From contig CAMEVC010000015.1 in NCBI GenBank assembly GCA_945939115.1, forward strand, positions 1 to 57,997: DNA of 57,997 nucleotides, given 5' to 3'. Position numbers and translations under genes: made by a program. Origin of the DNA: an uncultured Eubacterium sp. (GTDB lineage: Bacteria; Bacillota; Clostridia; Lachnospirales; Lachnospiraceae). The stretch's first letter is position 1; the number at the start of each line of letters is the position of its first letter. Below the pieces are notes generated by a model that searched no databases, had not been told where the DNA came from, and saw only the letters and a list, made by a program, of their open reading frames with translations. This document shows, in pieces, positions 7,843 to 15,225 of this stretch.

Positions 7843-8562
7843 TCAACTGTTATTTTTCACTTTAAATCTTTCATATTTATCTATAAAATTCTGATAATAA
7901 TTTCTACTTATAGCCATTGATTTTTTATTCGATAATATTAGATTGTGTTTATCAATTTTATCAATATGCTTCATATTAACCACGACCCCTCTATTTATTT
8001 CTACGAAACCTCCCGATATTAGTTCATCAATATGATTACTTATTTTATCCCTGATTTGTACATCTTCTGCAAATGTTGATACAATCACGTCATGCCGGAA
8101 ATTCTGAATCATACATACATCGTTTACCATAAACATTTTCTTGTGTTTCAGCTCTCCCATAACAATAATTGTATTATTTATAGTCAACTGTTTAATTACA
8201 CGAATCATAGCCAGCCTAAATTCCTTAGAAAACAACCTCTTCCTGACAAACCCTAATGGTCTGTATTCAAAAGAATCATACACAAGATTTTCATAAGTCG
8301 TAACAAATATAATGCTTAACTTCTCATATTTTTTTCTCATTTCATTTGCAATTTGAAAACCATCCTCTGACCCTAATTCAATATCCAAAAAAACTACATC
8401 TATTACTACGTTATCTAATAGCTCTTTTAAATCCTGTCCTGAATTACAACATATCAGTTCGTAATCAATCTCCGCAAATTCTAATTTCATTATTTGGATA
8501 ATCGTATCTTGTTCTTGCTTACAGAAATTTTCATCATCATCACATATAGCTATTTTAATCAT
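7843..8562 (-). CDS. LytTR-family response regulator
   Basis: Receiver domain at residues 1-120 with the acidic pocket CDDDE and the phosphorylated Asp in VVFLDIELG (near residue 60). Residues about 135-239 form a LytTR DNA-binding domain (VEINRGVVVNMKHIDKID, then LILSNKKSMAISRNYYQ). I chose the ATG at 8560-8562, eight bases after GGGA; an in-frame TTG two codons earlier is an alternative. The gene is followed directly by the kinase gene. The direct repeats at 6552-6584 are its likely target. Confidence 0.93.
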   Translation of the reverse strand: MIKIAICDDDENFCKQEQDTIIQIMKLEFAEIDYELICCNSGQDLKELLDNVVIDVVFLDIELGSEDGFQIANEMRKKYEKLSIIFVTTYENLVYDSFEYRPLGFVRKRLFSKEFRLAMIRVIKQLTINNTIIVMGELKHKKMFMVNDVCMIQNFRHDVIVSTFAEDVQIRDKISNHIDELISGGFVEINRGVVVNMKHIDKIDKHNLILSNKKSMAISRNYYQNFIDKYERFKVKNNS

Positions 8563-8586
8563 AATCAATTTCCCATATTGAAGAAT

Positions 8587-8609
8587 AAGCAGGCCAATAT
8601 GACCTGCTT
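8587..8609 (-). terminator. hairpin after nrdD
   Basis: AAGCAGG (8587-8593) pairs perfectly with CCTGCTT (8603-8609) across a nine-base loop. It lies 31 bases after the nrdD stop and upstream of the regulator gene. The minus-strand tail, ATTCTTC, is only modestly T-rich, so termination may be partial. Confidence 0.5.
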
Positions 8610-8639
8610 TTCATCTTCTCCAATCACATTTATCAATTT

Positions 8640-10817
8640 TTATAAATGAAGCACTCTTTCTTTAATCTCCTGAGTTCTTCCCTGATTCCAGAACTGTGTT
8701 CCGATATAACCGCAGGTACGTCTTGCAACATTCATCTTATCCTGATCACGGTTTCCGCAGTTAGGGCACTCCCATATAAGCTTTCCGTCATCATCAGTAA
8801 TAATCTGAATCTGACCTGTATAACCACACTCCTGGCAATAATCACTCTTTGTATTAAGCTCGGCATACATTATATTCTCATAAATATACTGCATAACCTT
8901 AAGAACGGCAGGAATATTGTTCTGCATATCCGGTACCTCAACATAGCTGATAGCTCCACCTGGTGACAATTTCTGGAACTGTGCTTCAAACTTGAGTTTC
9001 TCAAATGCATTTATATTCTCTGTGACATGTACATGATAACTGTTAGTAATATAATTTCTGTCTGTTACTCCAGGAATCTTGCCGAATCTCTTCTGGAGAC
9101 ACTTGGCAAACTTGTAAGTTGTTGACTCAAGCGGCGTTCCATAAAGCGAGAAATCAATATTGGTCTCTGCTGCCCACCTCTTGCAGGTATCGTTGAGATA
9201 CTGCATTACCTTAAGTGCGAATTCTGTTCCTTCCGGATTAGTATGTGTAACACCCTTCATGTAATATGTACACTCACATAATCCTGCGTATCCTAAGGAT
9301 ATTGTCGAATAGCCTCCATAAAGAAGCTTATCTATTGTCTCACCCTTCTTAAGTCTTGCAAGCGCACCATTCTGCCAGAGAATAGGAGCAACATCTGAAG
9401 GTGTGCCCTTTAACCTGTAATGTCTGCACATAAGCGCTCTCTTACACAGTTCAAGCCTTTCATCAAGAATGCTCCAGAACTTATCCATATCCTTTCCTGA
9501 TGAGCAGGCAACATCCACAAGGTTGAGTGTTACAACTCCCTGATTGAATCTTCCATAATACTTAGCCTTATTGTTCTCATCAAGATACGTTGTAAGGAAT
9601 GAACGGCATCCCATACATGGATAACAGTTGCCATTGCCGTTAGCATCAACCTTAAGTTCCTTCATAATCTTTTCTGAAATGTAGTCCGGAACCATTCTCT
9701 TAGCTGTACACTGTGCAGCTATCTGTGTGAGGTACCAGTACTTAGAATCCTCATGTATATTATCCTCCTCAAGAACATATATAAGCTTAGGGAAAGCTGG
9801 TGTAATATACACGCCCTGCTCATTCTTAACACCCTGTATTCTCTGTCTTAACACTTCCTCTGTAACTAATGCAAGGTCATCTCTTGTCTGTCCTTCCGGA
9901 ACCTCATCAAGATACATGAATACTGTTACAAACGGAGCCTGTCCGTTAGTTGTCATAAGGGTAATTACCTGATACTGTATCATCTGGACACCGCGCTTAA
10001 TCTCATCTCTTACGCGAAGCTCAGCTACCTCTCTTATCTTATCATCTGATGCCTCTATGCCTGTCTTTTCAAACTCTTCCCTTACCTGTGAAATAAACTT
10101 TTCACGGCTTACCTGTACAAAAGGAGCAAGATGCGCAAGGGATATGCTCTGTCCTCCATACTGGGAACTGGCAATCTGCGCAATAGCCTGCGTTGCAATA
10201 TTACATGCAGTTGAGAAGCTATGCGGTTTCTCAATCATTGTCTCACTTATAACAGTACCATTCTGGAGCATATCCTCAAGATTGACAAGGCAGCAGTTAT
10301 GCATATGCTGTGCAAAATAATCCGCATCGTGGAAATGTATAAGTCCCTGCTCATGTGCATCCACAATATCTGCCGGGAGAAGAAGTCTCTTAGTGATATC
10401 CTTGCTGACCTCTCCAGCCATATAATCTCTCTGAACACTGTTGACAGTAGGATTCTTATTGGAATTCTCCTGCTTAACCTCCTCGTTATTGCACTCCAGA
10501 AGGCTCAGAATCTGTTCGTCCGTTGAATTAGACTTACGAACAAGTGCTCTCTTATAGCGGTATGTTATATACTTTCTTGCAACTGCAAATGCTCTTAAAT
10601 TCATAATCTGGTTCTCGACAAGATCCTGAATTTCCTCAACGCTTAATGACCTGTTCATCTCTTTACAGATATTCTCAACATTATTAGATATTGTCTCAAT
10701 CTGTTCATCTGACAGTCTCTCACTGTGAACCACTTCATTGTTGGCTTTAGACACGGCAGCCATAATCTTTGTGATATCAAATGTTACTTCTGATCCACTT
10801 CTTTTAATAATCTTCAT
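8640..10817 (-). CDS. nrdD: anaerobic (class III) ribonucleoside-triphosphate reductase
   Basis: This glycyl-radical enzyme reduces ribonucleoside triphosphates to deoxyribonucleotides in the absence of oxygen. Residues about 3-95 form an ATP-cone (KRSGSEVTFDITKI), which senses dATP/ATP. The C-terminus holds the zinc site CQEC...CPNC and the glycyl-radical motif RRTCGYIG with the radical Gly near residue 703. At 725 residues it is full length. A GAGGG site lies eight bases before the ATG. The partner activase gene nrdG, often next to nrdD, is not in the window. The upstream promoter carries NrdR-box-like sites. Confidence 0.98.
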   Translation of the reverse strand: MKIIKRSGSEVTFDITKIMAAVSKANNEVVHSERLSDEQIETISNNVENICKEMNRSLSVEEIQDLVENQIMNLRAFAVARKYITYRYKRALVRKSNSTDEQILSLLECNNEEVKQENSNKNPTVNSVQRDYMAGEVSKDITKRLLLPADIVDAHEQGLIHFHDADYFAQHMHNCCLVNLEDMLQNGTVISETMIEKPHSFSTACNIATQAIAQIASSQYGGQSISLAHLAPFVQVSREKFISQVREEFEKTGIEASDDKIREVAELRVRDEIKRGVQMIQYQVITLMTTNGQAPFVTVFMYLDEVPEGQTRDDLALVTEEVLRQRIQGVKNEQGVYITPAFPKLIYVLEEDNIHEDSKYWYLTQIAAQCTAKRMVPDYISEKIMKELKVDANGNGNCYPCMGCRSFLTTYLDENNKAKYYGRFNQGVVTLNLVDVACSSGKDMDKFWSILDERLELCKRALMCRHYRLKGTPSDVAPILWQNGALARLKKGETIDKLLYGGYSTISLGYAGLCECTYYMKGVTHTNPEGTEFALKVMQYLNDTCKRWAAETNIDFSLYGTPLESTTYKFAKCLQKRFGKIPGVTDRNYITNSYHVHVTENINAFEKLKFEAQFQKLSPGGAISYVEVPDMQNNIPAVLKVMQYIYENIMYAELNTKSDYCQECGYTGQIQIITDDDGKLIWECPNCGNRDQDKMNVARRTCGYIGTQFWNQGRTQEIKERVLHL

Positions 10818-10918
10818 ACGTCAAACCCTCACATATATCTATAAAACTATCGCTACTTATTCCGCAAACGAAGTTAATTCGCATCACTTATGCTTCCCCT
10901 TAAAACTTACAATTCACG

Positions 10919-10968
10919 AAAAAACCTGCCCCGGTGCGCTGTAAAGCGTATTGTCCCCGAGCAGGTTT
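10919..10968 (-). terminator. terminator whose 5' arm overlaps the nrdD promoter start region
   Basis: On the minus strand AAACCTGC (10968-10961) pairs with GCAGGTTT (10929-10922), followed directly by more T's. The long loop contains a small CGCT/AGCG stem. It should terminate read-through from the diguanylate cyclase gene. The 5' arm starts two bases after the nrdD -10 box, so RNA begun at the nrdD promoter would lack most of that arm. Confidence 0.7.
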
Positions 10969-10969
10969 C

Positions 10970-10998
10970 ATTATACAACATGTAGTTTATCAAGTCAA
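10970..10998 (-). promoter_or_regulatory. nrdD sigma-A promoter
   Basis: TTGACT (10993-10998), a 17-base spacer and TATAAT (10970-10975) on the minus strand. Nearly consensus. The leader before the ATG is about 145 bases. Confidence 0.8.
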
Positions 10999-11020
10999 TC
11001 AAAAACACAATATCTTGTAA
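10973..11020 (-). promoter_or_regulatory. pair of NrdR-box-like sites
   Basis: Two 16-base sites, 10973-10988 and 11005-11020, begin 32 bases apart (three helical turns). The second (ACACAATATCTTGTAA) fits about 13 of 16 positions of the NrdR box as I recall it, the first about 12. One overlaps the -10 box and spacer of the nrdD promoter; the other lies just upstream of the -35 box. NrdR represses ribonucleotide reductase genes through such paired boxes. Confidence 0.6.
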
Positions 11021-11041
11021 TAAAAAAGTATCTATATTAAA

Positions 11042-12850
11042 TCATCTTCTCTCAGTTTCAGCAATAACGCTAATAAGGGAGGCTGCAATAACAGCACACT
11101 CTATTTCATACTCTGCCCACTGGGAAGATTCTTTACACCTGTCAATAGTGAATAATCCTTTAATATCATCTTCAGAACCGATAATACACTGCACTGTGGA
11201 GAATACTCTCTTCTCTCTCATGGCTGTTCCAAATTCCGATGCCATATCTGTCTGTCTTCCCACAAACCCTACCACAGCATGGTTCTTTCCATCAAGAAGC
11301 TTCTTAAAGCCTTCCGTATATACATAATCGGCATTCAAAGAGCCTCCAAGCTCAGCCCCAAGGAAGTATGCCTTATTAAGATTAGGTCCCCAATACAGAT
11401 TAATGCTGTCTAATTTAAAGGAATCATACATATGGCTAAGCAGCTCTGATACCGCTTTTCTCTTATCAGAAGAGAAATTCTCCATGATTCCTGAAAGGAA
11501 ACGAAGTTCCTTCATCTCCCTTCCATCATTAACATTCTTCTCCTTAGAATTAAGAGAATTCTCATAGGATTCCTTGTGAAGATCATCCCTGAAGAATACA
11601 TATCTGTCTCTGCCCTTCTCCTTAGCAACATATAGGCAGTAATCCGCTTTTCTGAACAGTTCCTCATATTCAGTTCCGTTGTTAGGGCTGAATGACGCTC
11701 CAATAGAGCAGGTTATCGTTATATCCTCAAAGTCATTAACAAACTCCCACTTAATCTGGGTTCTTATTGCCCTTAACATTCCTCTTAATGCATGTTCATC
11801 GTTAATGCCGTTGAATACAATAATGAATTCATCTCCACCAATACGTCCTACAACGCCATCTTCACCGACCACCTCTTTCAGCTTCCTTCCAACTCTGGCA
11901 AGAACCTTGTCTCCATACATATGACCATATGTGTCATTAACCTTCTTAAAATGGTCCACATCAAGCACGGCAATAGTGACTCTGTTCTTCTTTTCTTTCT
12001 TAAGACACTTGACAGCATATTCCGTTACAGTCTTCTTATTGTATACATGAGTAAGAGAGTCATACTGAAGCTCTTCAATCATATCAGCAACCTGATTGTA
12101 ACTGTTGAGTCCCTCTTCAGGTATAACCCTGCCAATAACAATCTTGCTTCCATCGTTCTTATTCATGACAGTACCTATAAACCTCAGCGTCTCCATGACC
12201 TTATTATAGGTGCGCATGCTTGTATTGAACTTAATTGAAAACATCTGAGCATAAGATCTCACTTCTGATATGAAATTAGTAAACATCTCTCTGTCATTCT
12301 CCGCTATATAGCCCTCTGACAACATCTGATGTTTCCACTCATCAATGTCACTCTTATATATTACATCCCTTGAATCCACATCGTACCGGTACATACTGAA
12401 TATGTTGTTGTCCTTGTTATATGTAAATGTATATTCCTTATCCAGTCCAAGAAGAATCTTATGCTTTGATACATCGTCTCTTAAGCTCTTATTGGTGTCC
12501 TCCATAGACTCAACATCCATAAGTTCTATATCCATATTATTGCCGTTGCCAACACCACGCTGTGCATATATATACATATGGTTATAACGCAATCTTTTCT
12601 GTGCATCTGTAAAACGGAACATCTCGCTCTTGGCAGCTCCGTCATAACTGTCAATAAATGCCATCAGTCTTTCCTTGTCTTCAGGTACCACAACATCCAG
12701 CAGCGTCTCAACAATCTTGCCAAAGTATTCTTCAAATGCCTTATTAGCAACACCGATAACATAATACTTGTCAATAGATGCTATTCTTCTGTTCATCTTG
12801 TGAACTATTTCAAATTTCTCATTTGACATAACCCCATCATTATCACTCAT
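11042..12850 (-). CDS. diguanylate cyclase with PAS-like and GAF-like regions
   Basis: The GGDEF domain (about residues 260-425) has an intact RIGGDEF active site near 340-344 and LDVDHFKKVNDTYGH, so it should make cyclic di-GMP. The typical inhibitory RxxD site five residues before GGDEF is absent. Residues about 15-120 look like a PAS fold, 140-250 form a second sensor-like region, and about 450-600 is a GAF-like domain. There is no membrane segment, so it is cytoplasmic. I chose the second ATG, six bases after AGAGGGA. A promoter TTGTAA-17-TATAAT lies at 12911-12939. No PilZ or EAL protein is encoded nearby. Confidence 0.9.
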   Translation of the reverse strand: MSDNDGVMSNEKFEIVHKMNRRIASIDKYYVIGVANKAFEEYFGKIVETLLDVVVPEDKERLMAFIDSYDGAAKSEMFRFTDAQKRLRYNHMYIYAQRGVGNGNNMDIELMDVESMEDTNKSLRDDVSKHKILLGLDKEYTFTYNKDNNIFSMYRYDVDSRDVIYKSDIDEWKHQMLSEGYIAENDREMFTNFISEVRSYAQMFSIKFNTSMRTYNKVMETLRFIGTVMNKNDGSKIVIGRVIPEEGLNSYNQVADMIEELQYDSLTHVYNKKTVTEYAVKCLKKEKKNRVTIAVLDVDHFKKVNDTYGHMYGDKVLARVGRKLKEVVGEDGVVGRIGGDEFIIVFNGINDEHALRGMLRAIRTQIKWEFVNDFEDITITCSIGASFSPNNGTEYEELFRKADYCLYVAKEKGRDRYVFFRDDLHKESYENSLNSKEKNVNDGREMKELRFLSGIMENFSSDKRKAVSELLSHMYDSFKLDSINLYWGPNLNKAYFLGAELGGSLNADYVYTEGFKKLLDGKNHAVVGFVGRQTDMASEFGTAMREKRVFSTVQCIIGSEDDIKGLFTIDRCKESSQWAEYEIECAVIAASLISVIAETERR

Positions 12851-12910
12851 TCGCATTCCCTCTTATTCTATCTATTATTGTAACAGCACCATTTCAAAAT
12901 CCTTATTAAA

Positions 12911-12939
12911 ATTATATTATATATATTGCCGTTTTACAA
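12911..12939 (-). promoter_or_regulatory. promoter of the diguanylate cyclase gene
   Basis: TTGTAA (12934-12939), 17-base spacer, TATAAT (12911-12916) on the minus strand, about 60 bases before the start codon. Confidence 0.65.
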
Positions 12940-12966
12940 GTGCCTCAAATGAGTTTTGTTAAATTT

Positions 12967-12984
12967 TTAGTACTTTGGTACTAA
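12967..12984. promoter_or_regulatory. perfect inverted repeat between divergent promoters
   Basis: TTAGTAC (12967-12973), four bases, GTACTAA (12978-12984). It lies 27 bases upstream of the diguanylate cyclase -35 box and about 15 bases upstream of the -35 box of the 53-residue gene. The size and symmetry suit a dimeric repressor or activator; there is no T-run, so it is unlikely to be a terminator. Confidence 0.5.
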
Positions 12985-12999
12985 TACAAAATATAGTAT

Positions 13000-13027
13000 T
13001 TGCTTTTCTCTTACGCTGTGATATAAT
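13000..13027 (+). promoter_or_regulatory. promoter of the 53-residue gene
   Basis: TTGCTT (13000-13005), 16-base spacer, extended -10 TGATATAAT ending at 13027. The ATG follows at 13083. Confidence 0.65.
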
Positions 13028-13082
13028 ACAACATATTGTTGATTTGCGTTTGATTGCACTATAAATATGAGGAGGTTTTCTA

Positions 13083-13244
13083 ATGGAACGCGTAAAGTAT
13101 AACAGAGTTGAGGTTAATCACGGAAACATGGCTAAGAAGTTTCCGGTATATGAAATTTATCTTGATGGAGTTATAGTGACAAAGGTGTCATCTGAGAATG
13201 AAGCCTTAGAGATGGTGTCACGTTGGCAGGAAATCTACAAGTAA
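13083..13244 (+). CDS. conserved-looking small protein, 53 aa
   Basis: This short gene has a strong GAGGAGGT ribosome site seven bases before its ATG, an extended -10 promoter and a terminator directly after the stop, so it is very likely expressed. The product is mixed alpha/beta with KFPVYEIYLDGVIVTKVSS in the middle (19 residues) and a helical end (ENEALEMVSRW). No cysteine, membrane segment or known motif is present. It is divergent from the diguanylate cyclase gene and may share its operator. Function unknown. Confidence 0.75.
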   Translation: MERVKYNRVEVNHGNMAKKFPVYEIYLDGVIVTKVSSENEALEMVSRWQEIYK

Positions 13245-13259
13245 GATGTAATCAAAAAT

Positions 13260-13289
13260 GTGCCGGATACTTTAATTGTATTCCGGCAC
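13260..13289. terminator. bidirectional terminator
   Basis: GTGCCGGA (13260-13267) pairs with TCCGGCAC (13282-13289). On the plus strand TATTTTTAT follows; on the minus strand ATTTTTGATT follows. It serves both the 53-residue gene and the convergent corA gene. Confidence 0.85.
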
Positions 13290-13294
13290 TATTT

Positions 13295-14236
13295 TTATAA
13301 CATTTTCTTTTTTCGAAGAACCCACATTACAACAACACATATAAGAAGAATTATTCCCGTTATTATCTCGAATCCAAAAGGTGTCTTTGCAAAGGGCATC
13401 CACTCTTCAGCCACATTCATTCCATATATTCCTGATATTATCGTTGGAATTGCCATTACAATAGTAATTGAAGTAAGGTACTTCATGACATTATTCAGTT
13501 TACTGTCAATTACAGATGACATAAGTTCCCTTGTACCATCTATGACATCTCTGTATATAGTTGTCATCTCTATAGCCTGCTGATACTCGACCATGACATC
13601 CTCAAGAAGTTCCATATCCTCAGGATACTGTTCAAGTCTCTTATATCTTCTTAATCTCTCCAGCACAATACTGTTAGCTCTTAAAGAAGTCGCAAAATAT
13701 ACCAGTGTGGATTCCAGTTCGTGCAGCTCAATAAGGTCTGTATTACTTGTGTCCCCGTCAACACGCTCCTCTATCTCAATTCTTTTCTTATCAATCAGGC
13801 GAAGATTAGACTGATAAACAAATGCTGAGCGGAACAATATCTGGTATATAAAACGCATTTTCTTCTTCGTGCTGAATTCCCTTACTTTATTCCTCACGAA
13901 ATAATTGATAATAGGCGTGTCCACCTTGCACACAGTAATAATTGCATCACTCTTTAATATAATACCAAGAGGAATTGTTGTGTACATCTTCTTCTCATGT
14001 CGCACCTCAGTTGTAGGAATATCTACAAGAATCAGAGTGTATCCATCTTCCAGACTTATACGCGAGCTTTCCTCTTCATCCAGTGCCGATGCAATATCTC
14101 CCGACTCAATCTCATAAAGCTCTGCCACTCTTGTCATTTCCTGGCTTGTCGGATTAACCATATTAATCCAGCAGCCCTCCTGTACCTCACTCAGTTTACT
14201 TAACACCTGTTGATCTGTTCTGTAAATCTCTACCAT
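13295..14236 (-). CDS. CorA-family divalent cation transporter
   Basis: The 313-residue protein has a long N-terminal cytoplasmic part with the acidic and helical character of CorA, and two C-terminal membrane helices (about 248-268 and 283-305). The family signature GMN follows the first helix in IYGMNVAEEW. It forms a pentameric Mg2+ (or Co2+/Ni2+) channel. The start lies inside the 3' end of the upstream regulator gene (41 bases overlap), with AAAGG nine bases before the ATG, so the two are probably translationally coupled. The tail ends RKKKML, typical of the basic sphincter region. Confidence 0.92.
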   Translation of the reverse strand: MVEIYRTDQQVLSKLSEVQEGCWINMVNPTSQEMTRVAELYEIESGDIASALDEEESSRISLEDGYTLILVDIPTTEVRHEKKMYTTIPLGIILKSDAIITVCKVDTPIINYFVRNKVREFSTKKKMRFIYQILFRSAFVYQSNLRLIDKKRIEIEERVDGDTSNTDLIELHELESTLVYFATSLRANSIVLERLRRYKRLEQYPEDMELLEDVMVEYQQAIEMTTIYRDVIDGTRELMSSVIDSKLNNVMKYLTSITIVMAIPTIISGIYGMNVAEEWMPFAKTPFGFEIITGIILLICVVVMWVLRKKKML

Positions 14237-14942
14237 AAATCCGGCCTTTCATAATTATTATTTCATCATAATCGTCCCTGATGCGTCTCATAATAAACTG
14301 TTTCAAAGGCTCATCGAAACTTCTGTATATACGGTTTATTACTTCACATATAAGAGGATTTCTGGTCATCATATATCCTGTATTAAAGCCAAATGTGTCA
14401 AATATATCCTGGATTGTACCCACATCCGGCTTAGACTGTCCATTCTCGATAGCAGAATATCTTCTCTCCGATATTCCCAGAAGCTCTGCCATCTTTCCCT
14501 TCCCCATATTGTTAATCCGTCTTATCTCTGCAAATGTATAATTAACCATAACATTTTCCGGCACATCAAGTTCCATGCCATTAATAATCTCAAGTATGAC
14601 TCTATGGTAATAAGCCATCTTCCTTTCATCTTTATACCCGAATTCCAGCAAGCTGTCAAATAAACAAAGCATATTTCTGACAAAAACTTTTTTCCTTGGG
14701 CCTGGACACGCCCCATACAATTCCATAAAAGGATTATCCTCTTCTATACCATGCAATATATAGTCGGGATTCCAGTCCAGCTCTCTTACAATTCTCTCAA
14801 CCATCCTGTATGTCACCGGCTGTTTTCCAGTCTCAAGTCTCGCCAGATAATCAGGCGTAATGTGAAGCTTCTCCGCCGCACATTCTCTTGTCATTCCTCC
14901 CAGACTGCGGCACTTTCTGAGTCTTGCACCTATCTCGTACAT
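14196..14942 (-). CDS. XRE-type regulator with two HTH domains
   Basis: Two Cro/CI-type helix-turn-helix domains lie at about residues 2-60 (ARLRKCRSLGGMTRECAAEK, then YLARLETGKQPV) and 160-220 (KMAELLGISERRYSAIENGQ). Between them is a helical segment of about 90 residues. It may bind two half-sites as one chain. The ATG at 14940-14942 follows GGAGG by six bases, so I prefer it to the ATG four codons upstream. It overlaps corA, which it may control in response to metal or envelope signals; that is inference from position only. Confidence 0.85.
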   Translation of the reverse strand: MYEIGARLRKCRSLGGMTRECAAEKLHITPDYLARLETGKQPVTYRMVERIVRELDWNPDYILHGIEEDNPFMELYGACPGPRKKVFVRNMLCLFDSLLEFGYKDERKMAYYHRVILEIINGMELDVPENVMVNYTFAEIRRINNMGKGKMAELLGISERRYSAIENGQSKPDVGTIQDIFDTFGFNTGYMMTRNPLICEVINRIYRSFDEPLKQFIMRRIRDDYDEIIIMKGRIYGRDLQNRSTGVK

Positions 14943-15047
14943 AAATTCCTCCATGTATCACACGACCTGTAATATATGACTATAATATACGATAAGTGTT
15001 AATTCCCCAGTACTACATCCTGTAAGGTATACACGATTAATCTATAA

Positions 15048-15224
15048 TTATTCAGTATCCTTCTTTTCAGATGTACATTTGCTGCTTCTTAAGCCGCAGG
15101 AACCGCAGTTACCATCGCAGCCTTTACCAAGCCCGCTTTTCTCATGTTTATAAGAAACCGCCATGTACATACCTATTACAATAACCAGCAGAATTCCTGC
15201 TGACAATATTGAACCCAGATTCAT
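15048..15224 (-). CDS. FeoB-associated-type Cys-rich membrane peptide, 58 aa
   Basis: One membrane helix (about residues 6-25) is followed by a basic stretch and the cysteine cluster GKGCDGNCGSCGLRSSKC. This layout is that of the small FeoB-associated Cys-rich membrane proteins. No feoA or feoB gene lies in the window; the gene is instead the last of the potassium-uptake operon, starting directly after the stop of the hydrolase gene. ATG chosen because AAGGG lies eight bases before it; a GTG three codons upstream is less likely. It may bind metal or be a redox-active membrane peptide. Confidence 0.75.
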   Translation of the reverse strand: MNLGSILSAGILLVIVIGMYMAVSYKHEKSGLGKGCDGNCGSCGLRSSKCTSEKKDTE

Positions 15225-15225
15225 G

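Noticed and set aside
7846-7855. ACAGTTGAG half-site at the junction of the regulator and kinase genes
   Set aside because: Single copy within coding sequence with no partner repeat 20-21 bases away; probably chance.
10917-10968. Cyclic di-GMP, purine or cobalamin riboswitch in the nrdD leader
   Set aside because: None of the conserved core sequences of these classes is visible; only the hairpin with a T-run is supported.
12967-12984. Inverted repeat as a terminator
   Set aside because: No T-run on either strand and placed between divergent promoters, so an operator is more likely.
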